Below, piece after piece: positions 1-8,117 of a DNA stretch of 64,000 nt (position 1 is its first letter; every line of letters begins with the position of its first letter). The DNA comes from Rhodoferax sp. OV413 (GTDB taxonomy: Bacteria; Pseudomonadota; Gammaproteobacteria; Burkholderiales; Burkholderiaceae_C), in the NCBI RefSeq assembly GCF_900104385.1, contig NZ_FNJA01000003.1:372001-436000 (forward strand), written 5' to 3'. The notes under the pieces were generated by a model, which did no database searches, had not been told where the DNA came from, and was given only the letters and a program-made list of their open reading frames with translations. The translations under genes and the position numbers were made by a program.

Positions 1-2
1 GC

Positions 3-311
3 ATCAAGCAGGCGGTGGGCGACATGCCGGTGCTGGTCGATGGCGGCATCCGGCGCGGCACCGATGTACTCAAGGCCGTGGCCCTGGGCGCCAGCGCGGT
101 GTTGATAGGGCGGCCATACGTCTACGGGCTGGCGAATGCGGGTGCTGTGGGCGTGGCCCATGTGCTGCGCCTGCTGCGCGACGAGCTGGAAATCGCCATG
201 GCTTTGTGCGGCTGTGCGACCCTGGCGCAAGCGGGCCCGGCACTGCTGTTTGCGCAAAATCCAGGGAATTCCACGATAGGCATTGCAAATGCGACGGATT
301 CGTATTTATAA
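3..311 (+). CDS. FMN-dependent alpha-hydroxy-acid oxidizing protein, C-terminal part (5' truncated)
   Basis: The window begins inside this gene; about 102 C-terminal residues are present. The segment [20 protein letters not shown] followed by [16 protein letters not shown] is the FMN-phosphate-binding end of the TIM barrel in the lactate/glycolate oxidase family (LldD, glycolate oxidase, lactate oxidase). These enzymes oxidise 2-hydroxy acids to 2-oxo acids with FMN. The usual family ending, [17 protein letters not shown], is present, so the barrel is complete at this end, but about 30 further residues follow it. The true substrate cannot be told from the C-terminus. It is followed by a Fur-like site and bfd, so it is probably not co-transcribed with the iron genes. 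Confidence 0.85.
   Translation: MKQAVGDMPVLVDGGIRRGTDVLKAVALGASAVLIGRPYVYGLANAGAVGVAHVLRLLRDELEIAMALCGCATLAQAGPALLFAQNPGNSTIGIANATDSYL
287..307. promoter_or_regulatory. Fur-like palindrome upstream of bfd
   Basis: A 21-bp interrupted palindrome: AAATGCGA (287-294), five spacer bases, TCGTATTT (300-307). Seven of eight arm positions pair. The AATGCGA-type arm resembles iron boxes of beta-proteobacteria. It overlaps the end of the preceding oxidase gene and lies 42 bp before the bfd start, as expected for iron repression of bfd. This is motif matching by eye only. Confidence 0.5.
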
Positions 312-349
312 TCACCTATCTTCAACAGCCAGCCACCCTGCTTGCCGCC

Positions 350-595
350 ATGATCGTCTGTGTATGCAACCGCGTTTCTGACCGTGACATCGCCCGCCAT
401 GTGCGCGCGGGCTACGGGTTTGACGACATACAGCTCGAACTCGGCGTAGCCACCCAGTGTGGCCGGTGCGAAAGCTGCGCCCGCGATGTGGTCGCGCAGT
501 GCAGTGCCTCCCACCCGGTTGCAGCGATTCAGCTCGCCAGCTCCATTTTGGAAAGCAGGGCATGGAACTCCTCGGCACACTTGGCGGCAGCCTGA
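350..595 (+). CDS. bfd: Bacterioferritin-associated ferredoxin
   Basis: An 81-residue protein starting MIVCVCNRVSD, the hallmark start of the BFD-like [2Fe-2S] family. The four cluster cysteines are visible as CVC near residues 4-6 and CGRC-ESC around residues 41-46. Bfd passes electrons to bacterioferritin so that stored ferric iron is reduced and released. The ATG at 350 is chosen because the family starts at MIVCVC; upstream in-frame codons encode unrelated sequence inside the Fur-like region. It sits ahead of tonB-exbB-exbD and hemP, consistent with an iron-starvation regulon. Confidence 0.93.
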   Translation: MIVCVCNRVSDRDIARHVRAGYGFDDIQLELGVATQCGRCESCARDVVAQCSASHPVAAIQLASSILESRAWNSSAHLAAA

Positions 596-636
596 TCCTG
601 GTCGTAGGTTCGGCCTGGTGGATCTTTCGTAAATAA
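562..636 (+). CDS. Possible 24-residue membrane micro-protein overlapping bfd
   Basis: An ATG at 562 opens a short frame, MELLGTLGGSLILVVGSAWW plus IFRK, ending TAA at 636. It overlaps the last 34 bases of bfd in another frame. The composition (hydrophobic core, aromatic band, basic C-terminal end) is that of a single membrane-spanning peptide. A purine-rich stretch GGAAAGCAGGG precedes the ATG. No family is recognised. It could be a chance frame; conservation in relatives would decide. Confidence 0.3.
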   Translation: MELLGTLGGSLILVVGSAWWIFRK

Positions 637-702
637 ATTTTCAGGCTGCGGCCCTCAGCTCTGCCCTCGCAAGGCGGCAGGGATTGCTTGCGCCCACACT
701 CT

Positions 703-1404
703 ATGAACAGCACTGCGCCTTTGTCCCCCTCTTTCTCTCTGCCGCGCCTCAGCCGCAATGCGGTGATCGTCAGCAGCGTGCTGGTTTTCCACGGCCTGGC
801 CATCTGGGCCCTGCAAAGCGGCCTGGTCCGCAAGGCGATTGAAATCGTTGTGCCGGTTGAAATGCTGAGCGAATTCATCGAAGCGCCCCAGCCCAAGGTG
901 GCACCCCCACCACCGCCTCCCGCACCCATAAAACAGCCGGTGGTCAAAACCAAGGCCCCCACCCTGCCGCCGGCACCGCAGCCCCTGGCCATAGCCGACC
1001 CGACACCCGCGCCGAACGCCCCTACCGGCGTCACCACGCCGCAGCCTCCCGCGCCGCCCATCGCCGAGCCGGTGGCTGTGGCGCCGCCCGCTCCTCCGGC
1101 AGCGCCGCCGGCGCCGCCCAAGATCGTCTTGCCGTCCAGCGATGCTGACTACCTGAACAACCCCTCCCCCACCTACCCCGCCATGAGTAAGCGCCTGGGC
1201 GAACAGGGCAAGGTGCTGGTGCGGGTGTTCATTGGCGTCGATGGCCTGCCTGGCAGAGCCGAGATCAAGAAGTCCAGCGGCTATGAGCGGCTGGACAAGT
1301 CCGCTTTGGAATACATCATGAAATGCCGCTTCGTCGCCGGCAAGGTCAACGGCGTGCCCCAACCTATGTGGTACGAGGCGCCGGTCAATTACGTCCTCGA
1401 ATAA
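703..1404 (+). CDS. tonB: Energy transducer TonB
   Basis: A 233-residue TonB. It has a short cytoplasmic N-terminus, one membrane anchor (about residues 19-40, VIVSSVLVFHGLAIWALQSG), a long periplasmic proline/alanine-rich spacer (about 60-145), and the C-terminal TonB domain with YPAMSKRLGEQGKVLVRV near residue 160 onward. TonB carries proton-motive energy from ExbB/ExbD to outer-membrane receptors for siderophores and haem. The ATG at 703 is preferred over an upstream TTG at 688. exbB follows after 21 bp. Confidence 0.95.
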   Translation: MNSTAPLSPSFSLPRLSRNAVIVSSVLVFHGLAIWALQSGLVRKAIEIVVPVEMLSEFIEAPQPKVAPPPPPPAPIKQPVVKTKAPTLPPAPQPLAIADPTPAPNAPTGVTTPQPPAPPIAEPVAVAPPAPPAAPPAPPKIVLPSSDADYLNNPSPTYPAMSKRLGEQGKVLVRVFIGVDGLPGRAEIKKSSGYERLDKSALEYIMKCRFVAGKVNGVPQPMWYEAPVNYVLE

Positions 1405-1425
1405 TTTTTACTTTTGGAGTTTTTA

Positions 1426-2142
<717 letters not shown>

Positions 2143-2145
2143 GCC

Positions 2146-2559
2146 ATGGCCTTCGGAACCCAGGACGACGCCGATGAGGTGATGAACGAAATCAACATGA
2201 CGCCCCTGGTGGACGTGATGTTGGTGCTGTTGATCATCTTCATCATCACCATCCCGGTGATGAAGCACGCGGTGAATATCGACTTGCCGCGCGCCACCAA
2301 CCAGGTGCAGGACGTCAAGCCAGAAACCATCCGCCTCAGCGTGAATGCGCAGGGCGAGTACTACTGGAACGAAAACAAGGTCGCCGATGCCGATCTGGTG
2401 CCCATGCTGCAGGCCGAGGCCGCCAAGGAGCCCCAGCCCGAGCTGCATATCCGCGGCGACAAGGAGGTGCGCTACGAGCGCGTGGCGCAAGCCATGGCAG
2501 CGGCCCAGCAGGCCGGCGTCAAGAAGATCGGTTTCATCACCGAACCCAAGGCGCCCTGA
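2146..2559 (+). CDS. exbD: TonB-system biopolymer transport protein ExbD
   Basis: A 137-residue ExbD/TolR-family protein. A short cytoplasmic start with NEINMTPLVDVMLVLLIIFI carries the conserved aspartate (D in PLVDV) that lies in the membrane and takes part in proton flow. One membrane helix (about residues 22-42) and a periplasmic domain follow. It partners ExbB and TonB. GGGAGC precedes the start. A separate iron-regulated promoter for hemP follows the stop. Confidence 0.95.
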   Translation: MAFGTQDDADEVMNEINMTPLVDVMLVLLIIFIITIPVMKHAVNIDLPRATNQVQDVKPETIRLSVNAQGEYYWNENKVADADLVPMLQAEAAKEPQPELHIRGDKEVRYERVAQAMAAAQQAGVKKIGFITEPKAP

Positions 2560-2591
2560 AGATCTTTTTTACAAATATCTTCGAAAAGCGC

Positions 2592-2622
2592 TTGTGATTT
2601 AATTGAGAATAGTTATCATTAC
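2592..2622 (+). promoter_or_regulatory. Iron-regulated promoter with Fur box for hemP
   Basis: A -35 like TTGTGA (2592-2597) and a -10 like TATCAT (2614-2619) are separated by 16 bp. The stretch TGAGAATAGTTATCATTA (about 2604-2621) matches the classic Fur box GATAATGATAATCATTATC in both halves and covers the spacer and -10. Bound Fur would block RNA polymerase. It lies about 30 bp ahead of hemP. This is one of the clearest operator calls in the window. Confidence 0.75.
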
Positions 2623-2651
2623 TACATCGCATACTTCTTCAGGAGCACACC

Positions 2652-2873
2652 ATGTACGCTAACCTAGCCGCCCGTCCTCTGTTCAACCCCACCTCGGGCG
2701 AGAACGCGAACAGCGTGCTCCAGGGCATGGACATGGGTGCTGCCGCGGCCAAGGTGCTGTCGGTGGAAAGCCGGGATCTGCTCAAGGGCCAGAAGGCCGT
2801 GGAGATCATGCACAACGGTTCGGTCTACCGCTTGCAAAACACCAAGCTGGGCAAGCTGATTCTGACGAAGTAA
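2652..2873 (+). CDS. hemP: Hemin uptake protein HemP
   Basis: A 73-residue protein of the HemP/HmuP family. The C-terminal core VESRDLLKGQKAVEIMHNGS-VYRLQNTKLGKLILTK contains the family pattern S..L..G...V.I.H.G..Y.LR.T..GKLILTK. In beta-proteobacteria this small protein is needed for full expression or function of haem uptake, sometimes acting on the receptor gene's regulation. A GGAG ribosome site sits in TTCAGGAGCACACC before the ATG. No haem receptor follows here; the next gene is convergent, so hemP ends the iron block. Confidence 0.92.
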   Translation: MYANLAARPLFNPTSGENANSVLQGMDMGAAAAKVLSVESRDLLKGQKAVEIMHNGSVYRLQNTKLGKLILTK

Positions 2874-2883
2874 GAGTTTTGAT

Positions 2884-2914
2884 TTCGCCCTGCCCTGGGC
2901 TGGGGCAGGACGAA
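2884..2914 (+). terminator. Hairpin just downstream of hemP
   Basis: CCTGCCC (2889-2895) pairs with GGGCAGG (2903-2909), and the stem extends outward with TCG/CGA after one mismatch. No T-run follows, so it may be a 3' stabilising hairpin rather than an intrinsic terminator. Confidence 0.4.
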
Positions 2915-2941
2915 AAGAGTTTCATCGTGGGGCGACTCCCA

Positions 2942-3029
2942 AGACTTCAATCATGAAGTCTGCAAGGGTCGTTTTTGCTAGCCAACGGAGGACGGACTTG
3001 TCCGGCATCCGACTAGCCATGCTTTTTTT
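2942..3029 (+). ncRNA. Structured 3' region or possible small RNA ending in a T-run
   Basis: Between hemP and the convergent choX there is an exact 8-bp hairpin AGACTTCA-ATCA-TGAAGTCT (2942-2961). It is followed by a nested structure: GCTAG (2977-2981) with CTAGC (3013-3017), CGGA (2986-2989) with TCCG (3008-3011), and the inner hairpin CGGA-CTTG-TCCG (2993-3004). Seven T residues at 3023-3029 follow. Read on the plus strand this is a plausible intrinsic terminator, perhaps for a separate small RNA. No known RNA family is recognised. Confidence 0.35.
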
Positions 3030-3047
3030 CCCACACAGTCCCTGGCC

Positions 3048-4004
3048 TTAGTTCTGGGCCAGCACTTTCTTCACCGCGGCCAGCCCATCTTCGCCGCCAT
3101 AGGTCTTGACCCCGGCCAGCCAGGTTTCCACCAGTTTCGGATTGGCCTTGAGCTGGCGTATCCCGGCGGCCTTGGGATCGATCTTCTGCTCCAGCACCTC
3201 GGAGATCGCCTTGTTCTCGAAGTCCACGGTGAATGCCATCTGGCTGAACAAGCGTCCCACGTTCGGGCACTGGGCCGCATAGCCCTTGCGTGACACGGTG
3301 TTCACCGTGGCACTGCCGAAGTTGGGGCCAAAGTATTCCTTGTCGCCGTCCAGGTAGTTGACCTGGAACTTGGTGTTCATCTGGTGCGGCTCCCAGGCCA
3401 GGAACACGATCCAGTCCTTGCCGCGCTCCTTGCGCGCCACCTGGCTGAGCATGCTTTGCTCGCTCGACTCCACCAAGCTCCAGCCCTCCAGGCCGTAGCT
3501 CTTGGCTTCCAGCATCTTCTTGATGTTCTGATTCGCCGGCGCACCGGACTCTATGCCGTAGATCTTGCGGTCAAACTTGTCGGCATATTTGGCCAGGTCG
3601 GCAAAGGTTTTCACGCCCGCATCGGCCACATAGCCGGGCACGGCCAGGGTGAACTTGGCGTTCGGCAAGTTGGCGCGCACCACCTCCATGCCGCCGTCTT
3701 TGAGGATGGGCTCAACCAGCGGCTTCTGCGCGGGCATCCAGTTGCCCAGGAACACGTCGATCTGCGACTTCTGCATGCCCACATAGGTGATAGGCACCGA
3801 CAGCGACGACACCTTCTGCTCGTAGCCCAGCGCGCCCAGCAGCACACCGGCGACCGCATTGGTGGCGGTGATGTCGGTCCAGCCCGGATCGGCCATGCGT
3901 ACCTGCTTGCAGGCCTCGGGCTCGGCGCCGATGGCGTTCTGGCCCACCAGCAAAGCGCCTACGACCACGCTGGCCGATGCCAGCAAAACACGTTTACTTC
4001 CCAT
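3048..4004 (-). CDS. choX: Choline/glycine-betaine ABC transporter periplasmic binding protein (ChoX/ProX type)
   Basis: A 318-residue secreted protein. A signal peptide (about residues 1-27, ending IGA/EPEACK) is followed by an OpuAC-type binding domain with the expected DPGWTDI near the start, VFLGNWMPAQKP, and FLAWEPHQMN. Aromatic residues such as W in DPGWTD and NWMP usually build the box that holds the trimethylammonium group. It lies 56 bp after the choline sulfatase on the same strand, so choline or choline sulfate is the likely ligand. No permease or ATPase genes (choWV) lie next to it in this window. Confidence 0.88.
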   Translation of the reverse strand: MGSKRVLLASASVVVGALLVGQNAIGAEPEACKQVRMADPGWTDITATNAVAGVLLGALGYEQKVSSLSVPITYVGMQKSQIDVFLGNWMPAQKPLVEPILKDGGMEVVRANLPNAKFTLAVPGYVADAGVKTFADLAKYADKFDRKIYGIESGAPANQNIKKMLEAKSYGLEGWSLVESSEQSMLSQVARKERGKDWIVFLAWEPHQMNTKFQVNYLDGDKEYFGPNFGSATVNTVSRKGYAAQCPNVGRLFSQMAFTVDFENKAISEVLEQKIDPKAAGIRQLKANPKLVETWLAGVKTYGGEDGLAAVKKVLAQN

Positions 4005-4060
4005 GCTGCACTCCTGAGGTTAAAGGTTGATTTCCACTGACACGCGGTTGGGCTACCGCT

Positions 4061-5584
4061 TCACGACCGGGTAGCGGGGTAGCGGGCACGCGCTTCCAGC
4101 GTGTCCAGAGCTATGTGGTTGCGCATATAGCGCTGGCTGGCCGCCTGGTAAGGCTGGTGGTCCCAGGCCTGGCGGGCGCCCTGGTTCTGGGCGGCAAAGT
4201 GGAAGCGGCGGCGGCGCTGGCTGGCCACCACCTGGGCGCGCAGCCCGTCCATGTCCCAACGGGCCGCGACCTCGCTGCGAAAGCCCTGCAGCATCTCGGC
4301 CGCAGCCGGGTCGGTGGCCAGGTTGTGCAGTTCGCCGGGGTCGGTATCCAGCCGGTACAGCTGGTCGGGATCGCCGGGCGAATGGACGAACTTATAGGCG
4401 CCGCGGCGCAGCATGACCAGCGGTGCCACCGCGCCCTCGCCCAGGTATTCGCCCACCACCTCGTCGTGCCCGCCCGTGCCGCGCAGATGCGGCAGCAGGC
4501 TGCGGCCGTCCAGCCGCTCCGGGTAGGCCGGCGCAGCGCCGTCAAACGCCATGTCCACCAGGGTCGGCAGCACATCCACCAGCGACACCGATGCCGCGAC
4601 CCGGCTGGGGTTGAACCGGCCCGGCGCATGCACGATCAGCGGCACGCGGCAGGCGTTCTCGAAGAAATTCATCTTGTACCAAAGCCCGCGCTCGCCCAGC
4701 ATGTCGCCGTGGTCGGACAGCAGGACGATGATGGTGTTGTCAGCCTGGCCGGTCTGCTCCAGGGTGCGAAGTATCTTGCCGATCTGCTCGTCCACATAGG
4801 ACACCGCGCCGTAGTAGGCATGGCGGGCGTTGCGGGTCTGCTGGTCACTGATGGGCGTGCTGTCCATGTCGCTCACGTGGCGCAGGCGCTGGCTGTGTGG
4901 GTCCGGCGGCACGACGTCGGCGCTGACGCGCGGCATGTCGATATCTTCGTCGCGGTACAGGTCCCAGTATTGCTGCGGAATCGCATACGGGTCGTGCGGA
5001 TGGGTCATAGACACCAGCATGCAGAAAGGCCGGTCATCGTCGTCGCGCACCATATCGAACAGCTTTTGCTGCGCCAGGAACACCACCTCCTCGTCGAAGT
5101 CCAGCTGGTTGCTGCGGATGCAGGTGCCGGCCTCCGTCACCGAGCCCATGTTGTGGTACCAGCTGGGGCGGACTTCGGGCTGCTCCCAGTCGGGGGTCCA
5201 GCCGAAGTCGGCCGGGTAAATGTCGGTGGTCAGGCGTTCTTCAAAGCCATGCAGCTGGTCGGCGCCGCAGAAATGCATCTTGCCCGACAGAATGGTGCGA
5301 TAACCCGCATGCCGCAGGTGGTGGCCAAAGGTCAGCACCTCGGATGGCAGCTCGGCAGAATTGTCGTAGGCGCCAATCGCCGACGGCAGCTTGCCCGCCA
5401 TGAATACATAGCGCGACGGCGCGCACAGCGGGCTATTGGTATAGGCCGACTCGAACACCACGCCGGCCGCGGCCAGCGCATCGATGTGCGGGGTTTTGCT
5501 GACCGTGTTGCCATAAGCGGCCAGCGCTGAAGGCGTCAGCTGGTCGGCCATCAAGATCAGAATATTCGGCTTCCTGGCTTCCAT
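4061..5584 (-). CDS. betC: Choline-sulfatase
   Basis: A 507-residue type I sulfatase that hydrolyses choline-O-sulfate to choline and sulfate. Near the N-terminus are PNILILMADQLTPSALAAYG (metal-binding aspartate) and the sulfatase signature CAPSR, whose cysteine becomes formylglycine. KMHFCG and LSDHGDMLGERGLWYK carry further metal and substrate residues. The length and the C-terminal RRRRFHFAAQNQGARQAWDH motif fit the choline-sulfatase subfamily. The ATG at 5584 has a GGAAAG ribosome site and the protein starts MEARKPNIL; an upstream TTG would add unlikely residues. A LysR gene diverges from it and the binding protein follows. Confidence 0.93.
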   Translation of the reverse strand: MEARKPNILILMADQLTPSALAAYGNTVSKTPHIDALAAAGVVFESAYTNSPLCAPSRYVFMAGKLPSAIGAYDNSAELPSEVLTFGHHLRHAGYRTILSGKMHFCGADQLHGFEERLTTDIYPADFGWTPDWEQPEVRPSWYHNMGSVTEAGTCIRSNQLDFDEEVVFLAQQKLFDMVRDDDDRPFCMLVSMTHPHDPYAIPQQYWDLYRDEDIDMPRVSADVVPPDPHSQRLRHVSDMDSTPISDQQTRNARHAYYGAVSYVDEQIGKILRTLEQTGQADNTIIVLLSDHGDMLGERGLWYKMNFFENACRVPLIVHAPGRFNPSRVAASVSLVDVLPTLVDMAFDGAAPAYPERLDGRSLLPHLRGTGGHDEVVGEYLGEGAVAPLVMLRRGAYKFVHSPGDPDQLYRLDTDPGELHNLATDPAAAEMLQGFRSEVAARWDMDGLRAQVVASQRRRRFHFAAQNQGARQAWDHQPYQAASQRYMRNHIALDTLEARARYPATRS

Positions 5585-5605
5585 CGGTCTTTCCAAACAT
5601 AATGT

Positions 5606-5683
5606 AAATTTATGCAATGAAGCCAGTCTACGCAGGTGCCAATTGCGCGTGAAGATGGCCAATTCTTATGAATGCATAAATTT
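5606..5683. promoter_or_regulatory. Paired 11-bp inverted repeat in the betC/LysR intergenic region
   Basis: AAATTTATGCA (5606-5616) and TGCATAAATTT (5673-5683) are perfect inverted copies, centres 67 bp apart, in the 104-bp gap between divergent betC and its LysR regulator. Each contains an AT-rich T-N-A core typical of LysR sites. One copy sits just before the betC ribosome site and the other just before the regulator start. They are likely regulator-binding sites that could hold a DNA loop. Confidence 0.6.
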
Positions 5684-5688
5684 TCGTT

Positions 5689-6648
5689 ATGGCAACCACA
5701 CGACGACTCCCGCCGCTGCAGAGCCTGGTTTTCTTTGAAGCCGCGGTCCGGCATCTGAGCTTTACCGCCGCCGCGCAAGAGCTGGGCACCAGCCAGCCGG
5801 CGGTCAGTCAGCGTATTGGCCTGCTAGAAGAAGATTTGGGTGTGCCGCTGTTCAAGCGCGAGCACCGCGGCGTGTCGCTCACCGCCGACGGCGTGCAGCT
5901 CTTCAATGCCGTGCGTGACGGCCTGGCCGACATCGGAGATACCGCGGCCAAGATCCGCGCGCGCCGCGCCCGCCAGGTGCTGACGGTGGCCACCGACTTC
6001 GGCTTTGCCGCCTACTGGCTGATGCCGCGGCTGGGCGCGCTGCGCGAACTGGTCCCCGACCTGGACGTGCGCATCGTCACCACGCAAAACGAGTTCGACA
6101 TCCGCGGCGAGTCGGTGGACATTGCCATCGCTTTTGGCAGCGGCCCCTGGCCGGGCTGCGCGGCGACGCGGCTGTTTCCGGAAATCGTCATCCCGGTCTG
6201 CAGCCCGCAGTTCCAGGCCCGGCACGGGCTGAGCGGCCAGCCGTCGGCACTGGCGCGGCTACCGCTGCTGCACCTGGAAAGCGCCGAGCCCCTGCGCTGG
6301 CTGGGCTGGGACAACTGGTTTGCGCTGCAAAGCCTGTCCACCAGCGACGAAAGCCACGGCCTGACGCTGAACAACTACCCACTGGTGGTCCAGGCGGCGA
6401 TTGCCGGGCAGGGTGTGGCGCTGGGCTGGGTCCCCCTGGTGGATGAGCTGGTGCGCAGCGGTCAGCTGGTGCCGGCGGTGCAGCACGCGGTGAAGACGGC
6501 GCGCGGCTACTTTCTGGTCGAGCCGCATGCACAGCGGGCGTCGGAGCCCTTGCGCCGCTTCCGCCAATGGATCATCGGCGAATGCGAGAGCGCGCTGCTG
6601 CTGAGCCCGTTTTACACACAAAACAGGCCGGTAGCACAGGAACCATAA
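5689..6648 (+). CDS. LysR-family regulator, choline-sulfate-utilisation type
   Basis: A 319-residue regulator. The N-terminal winged helix (about 7-66) reads RLPPLQSLVFFEAAVRHLSF-TAAAQELGTSQPAVSQRI, close to the GcvA-like group that contains the choline-sulfate regulators. The substrate-binding domain (about 95-300) contains the usual VDIAIAFGSG and NNYPLVVQAAIAGQGVALGW. It is divergent from betC and flanked by matched inverted repeats, so it most likely controls betC-choX in response to choline sulfate or choline and also itself. The ATG at 5689 fits the family start. Confidence 0.85.
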   Translation: MATTRRLPPLQSLVFFEAAVRHLSFTAAAQELGTSQPAVSQRIGLLEEDLGVPLFKREHRGVSLTADGVQLFNAVRDGLADIGDTAAKIRARRARQVLTVATDFGFAAYWLMPRLGALRELVPDLDVRIVTTQNEFDIRGESVDIAIAFGSGPWPGCAATRLFPEIVIPVCSPQFQARHGLSGQPSALARLPLLHLESAEPLRWLGWDNWFALQSLSTSDESHGLTLNNYPLVVQAAIAGQGVALGWVPLVDELVRSGQLVPAVQHAVKTARGYFLVEPHAQRASEPLRRFRQWIIGECESALLLSPFYTQNRPVAQEP

Positions 6649-6676
6649 GCGCCAGGCGCTACCAAAAAAAGAGCAA

Positions 6677-7084
6677 TTACAGGCCGATGGCGGCGATACC
6701 GGCCTTGGCAATCTGCACGTCTTCGCTCGACTTGACGCCGCTGACGCCGACCGCGCCAATGCACTGCCCGTCCTTCATGATGGGCACGCCGCCTTCGAGC
6801 AAGCCCTTCACGTCGGGCGCGGTCAAAAATGCGGTGCGGCCGCCGTTGATGATGTCCTCGTAAGCCTTGGTTTCGCGGCGGCCCAGCGCGGCCGTGTGGG
6901 CCTTGGCGGGGGCGATATGCGCGGTCAATGCGGCCGCGCCATCCAGGCGTTGCTGCCACAGCAAGTGGCCGCCGTCGTCGACGATGGCGATGGACACTGC
7001 CCATTGGTTCTTCAGCGCTTCGGCTTCGGCAGCGGCGGCAATGGTTTTAACGTCGGCGAGTTCCAGTACGGATTTGGTTTTCAA
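6677..7084 (-). CDS. GlcG/HbpS-family haem-binding-like protein (TTG start)
   Basis: A 135-residue protein of the GlcG/HbpS family: AEALKNQWAVSIAIVDDGGH, then LLWQQRLDGA, HTAALGRRETKAYE and GVPIMKDGQCIGAVGVSG. Members bind haem or small ligands or occur as accessories to glycolate and aromatic catabolism; the role here is unknown. I choose the TTG at 7084 because it gives MKTKSVLELADVKTIAAAAE, the usual family start, and has AGGGA about 8 bases upstream. A TTG further up would add an unrelated tail. No signal peptide is seen, so it is probably cytoplasmic. Confidence 0.8.
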   Translation of the reverse strand: MKTKSVLELADVKTIAAAAEAEALKNQWAVSIAIVDDGGHLLWQQRLDGAAALTAHIAPAKAHTAALGRRETKAYEDIINGGRTAFLTAPDVKGLLEGGVPIMKDGQCIGAVGVSGVKSSEDVQIAKAGIAAIGL

Positions 7085-7228
7085 GGCAGCATCCCTGTGA
7101 GTTGGTAAAGGCCGCAAGCATACCAATTGGCCCCGGGGTTTTGCGGCGCTGCAGCATGGGAATCACCGCCCCAGGCCAGTACCCCCATAAAAAATAGGTC
7201 GGCCGTCCGGTGCTATTTAGGCTTTGGC

Positions 7229-7256
7229 CTTGAATCCACCTAGAATTTCCCCACCT
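7229..7256 (+). promoter_or_regulatory. Candidate heat-shock (sigma-32) promoter
   Basis: CTTGAAT (7229-7235), 13 spacer bases, then CCCCACCT (7249-7256). This resembles the sigma-32 pattern CTTGAAA-N(13-15)-CCCCATNT. It lies 30 bp before the start of the Bax-inhibitor-1 family gene, so that gene may respond to heat or envelope protein stress. Confidence 0.5.
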
Positions 7257-7286
7257 GCTATTACAGATCTTCAAGGAGGTACCGAT

Positions 7287-7994
7287 ATGAACGACCGTAT
7301 AACCAGCATTGCCACCGGCCAACCCAGCGACTACAGCTATGGACTGGTGCAGGAGCAGCGCCAGCGCGTGATGCGCAACACCTATTGGCTGCTGGCGTTG
7401 AGCCTGGTGCCCACGGTGCTTGGCGCCTGGCTGGGCGTGGCCACCGGCATCACCCAGAGCCTGGGCGGCGGCTTGGGCCTGATCGTCTTCATGGGCGGTG
7501 CTTTCGGCTTCATGTACGCGATTGAAAAGACCAAGAACTCGGCTGCTGGCGTGCCGGTGCTGCTGGGCTTCACCTTCTTCATGGGCCTGATGCTGTCGCG
7601 CATGATCGCCATGATTCTGGGCTTCAAGAACGGCCCGGACCTGATCATGACGGCCTTCGGCGGTACCGCCGGCGTGTTCCTGGTGATGGCCAGCGTGGCC
7701 AGCGTGATCAAGCGTGACCTGTCGGGCATGGGCAAATGGCTGTTTGTCGGCGCCATCGTGCTGCTGGTCGGCGGCATCATCAATGTGTTTGTCGGCTCCA
7801 CCGCCGGCATGATGGCCTTGTCGGTGGCCGCGATCGGCATCTTCAGCGCCTACATGCTGTACGACCTGAAGCAGATCATCGACGGCGGCGAAACCAACTA
7901 CATCAGCGCCACCTTGGCCCTGTATCTGGATCTGTTCAACATCTTCCAGAGCCTGCTGGCCTTGCTCGGCATCATGGGCGGCGAACGCGACTAG
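7287..7994 (+). CDS. Bax inhibitor-1/YccA family membrane protein
   Basis: A 235-residue integral membrane protein with seven hydrophobic segments from about residue 30 to 225. The later part MLYDLKQIIDGGETNYISAT and ALYLDLFNIFQSLLALLGI carries the BI-1 family end motif with its conserved acidic residues. E. coli YccA, a relative, interacts with the FtsH protease and modulates membrane protein turnover. A very strong ribosome site AAGGAGGT precedes the ATG at 7287, and a sigma-32-like promoter lies upstream. An intrinsic terminator follows the stop. Confidence 0.9.
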   Translation: MNDRITSIATGQPSDYSYGLVQEQRQRVMRNTYWLLALSLVPTVLGAWLGVATGITQSLGGGLGLIVFMGGAFGFMYAIEKTKNSAAGVPVLLGFTFFMGLMLSRMIAMILGFKNGPDLIMTAFGGTAGVFLVMASVASVIKRDLSGMGKWLFVGAIVLLVGGIINVFVGSTAGMMALSVAAIGIFSAYMLYDLKQIIDGGETNYISATLALYLDLFNIFQSLLALLGIMGGERD

Positions 7995-8015
7995 ACCGCG
8001 CATACCCCTACCGAC

Positions 8016-8038
8016 AAAAGGCCCTGCGGGGCCTTTTT
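8016..8038 (+). terminator. Intrinsic terminator of the BI-1 family gene
   Basis: AAAAGGCCC-TGC-GGGGCCTTTTT forms a short GC-rich stem with a T-run, 22 bp after the stop. Confidence 0.85.
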
Positions 8039-8117
8039 ACTTGGTCGGTTGAAACTAAGCCTCAATGCATGTAGTCTTAAGCCGATAACCATGTATCTCT
8101 TGGCTACTTTGGGCACC

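Noticed and set aside
6649-6676. AGCGCCAGGCGCT palindrome after the LysR gene as a terminator
   Set aside because: The run following it on the plus strand is A, not T, and the minus-strand orientation has the T-run on the wrong side.
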